64,000 nt of DNA. It comes from Owenia fusiformis (lineage: Eukaryota > Annelida > Polychaeta > Sabellida > Oweniidae). This document shows positions 56,470 through 64,000 of this stretch, in pieces. A model generated the notes under the pieces. That model saw only the letters and a list, made by a program, of their open reading frames with translations. It was not told the DNA's origin and searched no databases. Every line of letters starts with the position of its first letter. Position 1 is the first letter of the stretch. Location of the stretch: assembly GCA_903813345.2 (NCBI GenBank), contig CAIIXF020000012.1, positions 17,305,520-17,369,519 of the forward strand. Reading direction: 5' to 3'. Made by a program: the position numbers and the translations under genes.

Positions 56470-57290
56470 GTGAAATCTGTGTATATTAAATATTTTTGCC
56501 AAGAAAAATGTTCAGTGTTAGTAGGTGTTCACTACAGAGCATACCCAACCTGCAACGTAATAGAGACTCTTGAGCATTTCATCTTAGTATGTGAGAGATA
56601 CGAGCAATTACGAGGCAACATTCGGCGCATTCTTAATAGAGTATCCAATGGCCCACCTTTATCCAGAGCAATGCAGATGAAGATATGTTTTGGAGGAACT
56701 ACAGTAACTGACCTAGATGATTTAAAACTAATTTCTACAGACGTTCAGAGGATGTATATTGCAAGGGCAGGGGAGTAGTTTGACATGTGATTGGCACTCA
56801 GGAGCATTAAATCTATATTTTAAACATACTTAACGCCGATGACAGTACGTTATAACACGACCTTTGATATATGAAAAAGGCAATAATGACCATGAACATA
56901 GTATCTATTGTATTTTGTACTCGTATATAGTACTTTTTGGAAGAAGTAAATTTCATGCAATGGCAAAGGGAAGTATGTATTGTAATTGGCAACGAGATGC
57001 ATTTATGTGATATCATATTTTATTGTTTTAATCGTTTCAACAAGTACGACAGAAGTCAGAATGATGTTTTAAATGTGGCCCACTTCTCAACGAGGGAAGC
57101 ATCGACCTTGGGGAAGATGTCCACCTGAGTGGAGAAGAAGGGCCATGAATTCAGCGTACCTTGTGTCAACATCCAAATCTTATATTAGATATTATATTTT
57201 TATATTCATTATATTTTTGTCAGACAATATTATTAATTATCTCCAATAATGGAGGGAAAATAAATATAATAATAATAATAATAATTCAGA
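56470..57290 (+). mobile_element. 3' end of a non-LTR retrotransposon (LINE)
   Basis: An open frame to 56,778 ends with a zinc-knuckle-like segment (PTCNVIETLEHFILVCERYE: Cys, His and Cys spaced as in the C-terminus of LINE reverse-transcriptase proteins) and LRGNIRRIL. About 500 bases of 3' UTR follow, and a (TAA)n tail at 57,267-57,288 closes it. The 5' part is absent, as in a typical 5'-truncated copy. Confidence 0.6.
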
Positions 57291-57415
57291 GAGGGTTATT
57301 ATACAGAAGTCAGTAGAGTATGTGTGGAGAGAGAGGTGTTCACAAAGACAGGTTTTCCTGTAGATCTAATTGCATAGAATCTTCTTTACCAGTAAACTGC
57401 ATAAATGTATTCCAG

Positions 57416-60400
57416 CTATTGATACTGAGTTTAGTGGATTAAAGTCCAGTCTTGAAACAAAGCCAAGTTTGTTTGATGATGGAGAAGAGCGGTACAGGAA
57501 ATTACGTGGAAGCTCAAGTCAGTTCCTTATTGTTCAGTTTGGTAAGCTATACTGTATTTTAAACCTCCATCTTTCCTTCATTCTACGTTAGCTTTAATTT
57601 GACCTAATGCAGTCATTGCATCCCTTATGACATACCAAAATGGGTTGTAACTATGCTACGTATCAGTGTAGCGACTGCATGTGCTGTATGCAGGGTAATG
57701 CCTTTACACAATGAGTCATGATGAGTATGATTGATCTAGCATTACGTACAATACACCAAAAATCACCTTCAGCTGCATTAAACTGAATTGAGAATATGAC
57801 ATGTTTTATGTTGTGAAAGATTCATTCTCTTTCTTGTCAAAGAACACTTTCATTCTACAAATTCACATTTACAGATTTAGTAATCATGATGATTTGTTAT
57901 AATCTCTTATTTCAGGACTCTCAATGTACCACAAGCTGCCAGACAAGAACAAGTAAGTCCAATAAGACGCCATGAATCTAAAAACTTAAATGATCTCACT
58001 GAAAGAGTGAGATCTATTTCAAAATCACGCCTTTATTCAAAATGGCCACTTAATTCAAAATGACTGCCATTTTCCATAAAAATAACATTTTTGGCTATTA
58101 CTTGGAGTCTTTGATGCCTATTCATCAACCTTGATCGTATTTAAAGTATTAATACTTTTCAGGTTTACAAGAGGGAATTTTGAAATCCACTTGAGTGCTA
58201 TTTTTTTACACAATTATGCCTCTTCTTTATTATATGCATATCTACCGGTAATTTTATTGTAAATGAGTAATAGGTTCCAGGCCTCTGAAAGATTAAAATG
58301 TTTTACCCCATCTGCATGTACATTTATATTTGTTGTAGATACGAAGCTCACACATACAATTTCTACCTGTACCCTTCATCCTTTGGACCTCGAGATGTTC
58401 GCTTTCTTTGTCAGGCTTCTAGTTTTGAGTTCCTATGCAAGCACAACTTTGACTTCAACAAGGTATCGGAAGTCTTCAATTATCTATAACAGCTTTTAGA
58501 TGTCATGTTAGAAGAAGCTTTTAGATGTCATGTTAGTTATATACATGTAGTTATGATACAAAATGTGTCTGTAAGCTCACAGTAAAAAACATAGAATATT
58601 CTAGTAGCCTTTGGAATCTGTTTATTATCCCAACAAATGAATTTCAGATGTAAAGACTTTTGTTTGTCTTTTTGTAAGTTTATACCTTGTAGTTTGTGTA
58701 CAATGGTATTCATACATTGACTCATTTTGCCTCTGAATTATAGTTTGTGTACAATGTTATTCCTCTTTGTATTGTAGTTTGTGTACAATGATATTCATAC
58801 ATTGACTCATTTTGCCTCTGAATTATTGTTTGTGTACAATGTTATTCCTCTTTGTATTGTAGTTTGTGTACAATGGTATTCATACATTGACTCATTTTGC
58901 CTCTGAATTATTGTTTGTGTACAATGTTATTCCTCTTTGTATTGTAGTTTGTGTCCAATGGTATTCATACATTGACTCATTTTGCCTCTGAATTATTGTT
59001 TGTGTACAATGTTATTCCTCTTTGTATTGTAGTTTGTGTACAATGGTATCTCATACATGAATGAAGAAGAAGAATGTGAAATGAGGAGACACATCTCTAC
59101 AGGGAAACTCTTCCAAGGCTTAGACAGGTAAAATCATCTACATTCTTTTCCATGTACTGCCAATTTCATTTCATTGTCCTATTATAGTGTCTTTGTACAA
59201 TACATTGGTATTTAATGTTGCCATACGTCACTCGATGCAGTTCATTTAATGTACAGGGTGGTCTTAAAAAGTTGAACTCTTGCAACAAGCTATGTTTCCC
59301 TTACCTGCAGGAATCTTTTCATATTTTCACATTTTGTGGAGGAAGATCTAACATTTTTATTGGAATCATTCATTTTTCGAAGTCTTGAAATTTGCAGAAA
59401 TTATAAGCCCTAACCAAACATCACTGAAAATCGATAAAATGTGAACTTCAACATTTGCGATTCTTCAACCCTTCAACAATCTTCCTGTGGAAATCTTTTT
59501 AGACAAAGTCTGAATAACTTATGTTTTCTAACTTTGTTAAGTTTTGAATCCCGTACATTATGGTGTAAAAAATAGCATCTTGGCTAAATTAGTTGCAAAG
59601 TTATTGTGATTCAAAGAAATGGTCTAAGTTTCCCCAAGACAAAAACGTCTTCCAGTGAAATTACAACATACCCCTATATGGTCTTAAAATGTCAATATCT
59701 TCATTAATCATGGACCAATTCTAATGAAATATGGCTCAAAACACTGAATATTAGATTTACTTTTGATTTTTGTAAGATATCTATATGAAGGGCTTCTCAG
59801 ATTTTGGGTCACAGGGGGTAACTTGCCCCCTCTAATCATTTGTGTAGGTAACATGCCCCTTAACTGTTGAATGGTTAAAACTGCTTCAAAATGAAAATGT
59901 GAAATGTGTTTTTTTCCACTTAAGTGTCCCGTTTGTCATATGGTATGGTTTAAACTTATATCTCTCACTGTAAGCTTTTTAAGATCATCTAATGAATCAC
60001 GTTGGTAAAATTTTGCACAATATCTAATTTTAGGCATGTTTGTTCTTGTAATTTCTTCAAAATTCAAGACTGAGAATAAATTGTGGCATCAACAAAAGTT
60101 TTAGACCTTTCTCTAAAACATGTGATAATATGAGCCAATTCATGCATGTATTAAGGTAAATATAGCCTGTTGCAGGGGTTCACTTTTTTTGCACCACACT
60201 GTACTAACTTGCCACTTAGGCTTGTACTTATTCTTGAAATGAACTTCAAATCCATGTTCAAAGTATCAAAGTGCTATCTTATAGGGGATGATAAACACCA
60301 TTAGACAGACATCATCGTTTTGCGATAATCATTTTAAAAACTACCAAATATCAAACAAAATAAGCTGATAACCAAACTGTTCTTACTATAAACTGACTAG

Positions 60401-63400
60401 TTTTACTCTCACATTTTTATGTTGTTTCACCTAATTGTGTAGTTCTATATGAAATAAAAGAGAGGAATATTGTGTTGTTGTAGAGAATTTGAAGAGAGAG
60501 AGAGTTACATGAATGTTGTTTTGTTGTAGAGAATTTGAAGAGAGAGGGGGAGTTACATATATGTCGTTTTGTTGTAGAGAATTTGATGAGAGAGAGTTAC
60601 ATGTATGTCGTTTTGTTGTAGAGAATTTGAAGAGAGAGAGAGTTACATGAATGTTGTTTTGTTGTAGAGAATTTGAAGAGAGAGGGGGAGTTACATATAT
60701 GTCGTTTTGTTGTAGAGAATTTGATGAGAGAGAGTTACAGGAATATTTTTTTGTTGTAGAGAATTTGATGAGAGAGAGTTACATGTATGTCGTTTTGTTG
60801 TAGAGAATTTGATGAGAGAGAGTTACATATATGTCGTTTTGTTGTAGAGAATTTGAAGAGAGAGAGAGGGAGTTACATATATGTTGTTTTGTTGTAGAGA
60901 ATTTGATGAGAGAGAGTTACAGGAATATTGTTTTGTTGTAGAGAATTTGATGAGAGAGAGTTACATGTATGTCGTTTTGTTGTAGAGAATTTGATGAGAG
61001 AGAGTTACAGGAATATTGTTCAGCAGTTGCTGTGTGGCTGTCAAAGGCGAAAGATGGTGAAACTTTTGATCTGAATGTGGATAAAAGAAATGGTAATATC
61101 TCTCTTCTAATGCTAGACACCTATTGTTTTACAATGTTTTTTTACACATTAATAAATCAAATAAATGCCAAATAAAACTAATGACATTTAGTTCAATATG
61201 ATCATAATTTCAGTTATTTATGGTTAATATATACCAGGCCCGTAAGTCACTTATCTCCAAGGGGGGTGCGGTTTTAACTAAAGAGAAAATAAAATTGTCA
61301 ATTTTTTGCCGCGTAAATCAAATTGTGTAAGTCAAAGGGGGGGGGGGGGTCGGTTACTTCCTATATTTTGCAGTATTTTATTGTTTTCGTATTGTTTTTA
61401 GACTAAATATTGTATGAGCAATTTGAAGAAACACTGGAATAGGGGGAGGGTGTACTAGAAGGGCATAAATGCCCGAGAACTTTTACCAGTTCAAGATCAC
61501 ATTCAGTGATTTCTGGACCCTTTCAATTTATCTATTTATAAGAAATTCATATTTTTCAATCATTTTCTTCTTAGGGGGGCAGCAAGGAAAATTTTACTAA
61601 TTCAAGATGCTGTCTGGTTAATTCTGAGCATTTTTAATGTGTTTGAGTAAATGAATGCTTTTAGTTTTTGGGGTGGGTTGCCAGAAATTTTTATGTTTTT
61701 ATGATTTCATTATGTCACTTGGTGACTTCTATTCACTTTTAAAGTGTTTGAAATTAACAGATGCAACTTCCAAACTTGTGAGGAGTGACCCACTCCCCCT
61801 AGAAAATTTTTCACTTTTGAGATGCCATTTGGTGCTTTCTGGGCACTTTTAAAGTGAATGAGTAAATAAAAAATGTGAATTTTTTTCAAATTCTTTTTGG
61901 GGATGTCAAAGAGAATGAGAGGGTGAAGTGGGGTGGAGTGCCAGAGGGGTAGCAAGGGGTTGTCCCCAAGAAACATAATGACCATATCAAGGTGCCATTT
62001 GATGATGTCTGGGCACTTTAAAAATGTCTGAGACAATACATGAAATTCAGAATTTTCTCAATTGTTTTGTGGGGGATGTGAAAGGTGGCCAACTCTTCTA
62101 GAACATTTTACAATTTTAAGATGATATTTGGTGCTTCTGGGCACTTTTAAAGTGTATGAGCCAATCGAAAAAAAATTGAAAAACAATTACATTCATTTAA
62201 ATTTTTGGGGGTGTCAAAGGGGGATGCCAGAGGGGGAGGTGGGATTAGGGTGCCAGAGGGGGAGCAAGTGTTTTTCCCCCATATCTGCCCCCAGAAACAT
62301 TGACCATATCAAGATGCTTTATCTGGGCACTTTAAAAGTGTCTGAGACAATGCATGAAATTCAGAATTTTTGTCAAATGTTTTGTGGGGGATGTGAGGGG
62401 TGGCCTACTTCCCTGGAAAATTTTACAATTTTAAGATGTTATTTGGTGCTTTCTGTATGACTCAATAAAAAATTTGAAAAAAATCAAACAATATTTTGGG
62501 GGATGTCAAAGGGGGAGGGGTGCAGAGGGGGAGGTGTGGTGGGGATGCAAGAGGGCGAGTAAGTGTTAGTCTCCCAGAATCATTGACGATATCAAGGAGC
62601 TATTGGATGATGTCTGGGCACTTTACATGTGTCTGAGATGATACATAAAATAAATTCAGAACTTTTCAATTGTTTTGTTTTGGGTGTGAGGGGTGGCCCA
62701 CTCCCCCTAGAAAACTTTACAATTTTAAAACGCTATTTAGTGCTCTCTGGGCACTTTCAAAATGTATGAGTCAATTAAAAAATTGAGAAAATCACAAACA
62801 GCATGGGGTGTCCAGGGGGGCGAGGGCGCCAGAGGGGGAGGTGGGGTGTTGTGGGGATTACGAAGGGGAGCAAGTGTTAGTCCCCAAGGGGTGGCTCACT
62901 CCCTCTAGAAAATTTTACAATTTTAAGATGCTATTTGATGCTTTAGTGTATAAGATTATGCAAAAAATTACAAAAAAATTATTTTTTTGGGGGGTGTCAA
63001 AGGGGGGTGCGGTCGCACCCATCGCACCCCCCCCCCCCCCCCCCCCCCCATCTGACGGGCCTGTATACTGCTGTTGGTGAAAAAAGACATGATTATGTTT
63101 TTCAGTTTTCATACCCATAAGAAAATATTGTCACTACTTTTAGATGGAATTTAGACTGGTATATTAGAATATGGCAATGTCTGTCAAAAGGATTGTCTTT
63201 GTGGTGAAAATAAATCATTTGTGTTGATGGTTTGAATCCCCCTAAAATACCACATAGGCTTATAAACATTGTACATGTATGTGATTTTCATGGAGTTCAT
63301 GCATTGACACACTTGTCATGTTGTGAAGATAATCACATTATATATGATAGAACTGTTGAAGCTGACAGCACTATCCTAAGGGCTTATACGCTGTATATCA

Positions 63401-63798
63401 CTATTATGTATACTCATTCTACCAGGAATGTCAATCCTGGTAACAAATGGATTCACATTTAGGTGAATTTTGGATTTTCATCATCTTAACCAGGGTTCAA
63501 GACTAAGGTCGAGAACGTGATTACCACAATTGAATATGTAGGCACTTAGTCCATTACTCAGTAGGCAACCAGTCCACTGCCAAGAGCAAAAAATGTTCAC
63601 CATTGGCAGTAAGGCAGCTGTGGGTTTTGAAGCCTGATTTTCACTGAGAAGGAGGTTGATTTGTATTCCAATACCATACCGTAGTACAATGTTTGTATGT
63701 AATGTTTAATGTAATTTTCAGATGTCATAGAGTATATTGTTCACATGGAACTGAGGCAAAGGTTTGACACTGTCTGGACCAGACGTCAAGGAGACAAG
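57416..63798 (+). CDS. PNLDC1: PARN-family 3' exonuclease, most like PNLDC1 (piRNA trimmer), N-terminal exons
   Basis: Exons 57,416-57,541; 57,916-57,952; 58,339-58,462; 59,033-59,127; 60,986-61,092; 63,722-63,798 keep one frame with AG/GT at each junction. The first has IDTEFSGL, the DxE exonuclease I motif of DEDD nucleases, then SLFDDGEERYRKL. Exon 3 gives YNFYLYPSSFGPRDVRFLCQ and HNFDFNK, exon 4 NGISYMNEEEE, exon 5 a helical VAVWLSKAKDGETFDL, exon 6 ELRQRFDTVWT. These match PARN and PNLDC1; NGISYMNEE and the short link after it favour PNLDC1, which trims piRNA 3' ends at mitochondria. The later catalytic D residues and any C-terminal membrane anchor lie beyond the window; an acceptor (TTTTCAG) stands at the last bases. 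The start of the first exon and the initiator are uncertain: an AG at 57,363 would put TAA in frame. Confidence 0.8.
58693..59032 (+). repeat. 85-bp repeat: four copies of the exon-4 splice acceptor and exon start
   Basis: TTTGTGTACAATGGTATTCA preceded by GTAG or TTGTAG starts at 58,693, 58,778, 58,863 and 58,948; the real exon starts at 59,033 with TTTGTGTACAATGGTATCTC. Spacing is exactly 85. Each unit also has a second, shortened copy (TTTGTGTACAATGTTATTCC), so units are dimeric. Confidence 0.9.
59254..60201 (+). mobile_element. Tc1/mariner-type non-autonomous element
   Basis: Left tip CAGGGTGGTCTTAAAAAGTT, right complement CAGTGTGGTGCAAAAAAAGT, both leading into CTCTTGCAACA or CCCCTGCAACA. 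TA lies on both sides (59,252 and 60,202). 948 bp, no transposase frame. In the intron between exons 4 and 5. Confidence 0.65.
60484..60985 (+). repeat. 44-50-bp repeat: eleven copies of the exon-5 splice acceptor and exon start
   Basis: TTTTGTTGTAG followed by AGAATTTGA(T/A)GAGAGAGAGT and TACA(G/T) occurs with exon-like starts at 60,484, 60,530, 60,578, 60,622, 60,668, 60,716, 60,760, 60,804, 60,848, 60,898 and 60,942; the true exon starts at 60,986. Steps are 44, 46, 48 or 50. The copied exon head is purine-rich (GAGAGAGAG), which resembles exonic splicing enhancers. Confidence 0.95.
61235..63063 (+). mobile_element. CAGGCCCGTA element, 1.8-kb expanded copy
   Basis: CAGGCCCGTAAGTCACTTAT at the left, GACGGGCCTG at the right, and TATAC on both sides (61,230-61,234 and 63,064-63,068). 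Inside, a unit of about 155 bp (TATTTGGTGCTTTCTGGGCA, CTTTTAAAGTG, then G-rich GTCAAAGGGGGAGG) alternates in two versions to give roughly 300-bp dimers, four to five times. It ends in a run of about 24 C (63,026-63,049). Located in the intron between exons 5 and 6. Confidence 0.75.
63069..63721. other. Intron remainder before exon 6
   Basis: Nothing coding is seen; a 76-codon frame at 63,232 has no support. The acceptor of exon 6 is TTTTCAG at 63,715-63,721. Confidence 0.4.
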
Positions 63799-64000
63799 GT
63801 ACAGTTAGACCTGTGTAACACCTTTGGTACTGTAACTCAAATGGGTATTCAAGTTAAAAAGGGGGGGTCGTTTGTTTATATGTCTTGTCAAAGCGTCCAA
63901 CAGAAGAATCAAATTTAAGTTCACTTATACTATTATTATTGCAAATATTTACTAAGCTAGACATTAATTATATTGATTACCTTGATCCATTGTTTTCAGA

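Noticed and set aside
57364-57415. Earlier start for the first PNLDC1-like exon at the TTTTCCTGTAG acceptor
   Set aside because: That acceptor looks strong but gives TAA in the required frame; the CCAG at 57,412-57,415 keeps it open.
62915-63118. ORF with a poly-glycine run
   Set aside because: Antisense of the C homopolymer at 63,026-63,049 in a MITE.

Overview
This is a draft-assembly fragment of an animal nuclear genome, most likely an aquatic invertebrate. It is AT-rich and packed with repeats. Its genes have small GT-AG exons and encode animal-type proteins: an RPA-interacting protein, a PARN/PNLDC1-family 3' exonuclease and a PTB-domain protein. A run of exactly 500 N marks a scaffold gap. 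The species cannot be fixed from sequence alone.

Layout. 1-5.7 kb is a compact, virus-like gene block of Polinton/adintovirus type. Two overlapping short genes on + converge with a minus-strand series: a truncated, intron-split family-B DNA polymerase, then several small intronless ORFs. The upstream genes of the series have TATA and CCAAT (and in part CRE-like) promoters. 5.9-11.9 kb is a satellite built of 186-bp monomers in a 558-bp trimer. 12-19.5 kb holds a Helentron-like element, a tRNA-derived SINE head, a tandem array of exon-like units and a DNA transposon with CACGGG tips. 19.6-23.7 kb is a minus-strand membrane-protein gene broken by one in-frame TGA and by a Harbinger-like insertion (3-bp CAG duplication) that itself carries a Tc1/mariner-type element. 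24,665-25,164 is the gap. 25-33 kb is mostly short transposons and tandem arrays.

34.2-41.1 kb carries RPAIN on + (six exons seen, first exon missing). 41-47.8 kb is repeat territory. 47.9-50.6 kb is a single-exon 906-residue PTB protein on minus. 51-57.3 kb is mostly non-genic, with a MITE, an 0.88-kb repeat element and the 3' end of a LINE. 57.4-64 kb carries a PNLDC1/PARN-like nuclease on + (six exons seen, running off the window).

Most striking observation. Three internal exons, one in RPAIN and two in the PNLDC1-like gene, are each preceded by a minisatellite whose unit is a copy of that exon's own 3' splice site plus the first bases of the exon (about 37, 4 and 11 decoy acceptors). The functional acceptor is the last copy. 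A fourth exon (RPAIN 35,530) has a minisatellite forming its pyrimidine tract. In the three decoy arrays the cases I translated put a premature stop into the reading frame. Arrays of duplicated 3' splice sites as a recurrent feature are not something I know as a named system.
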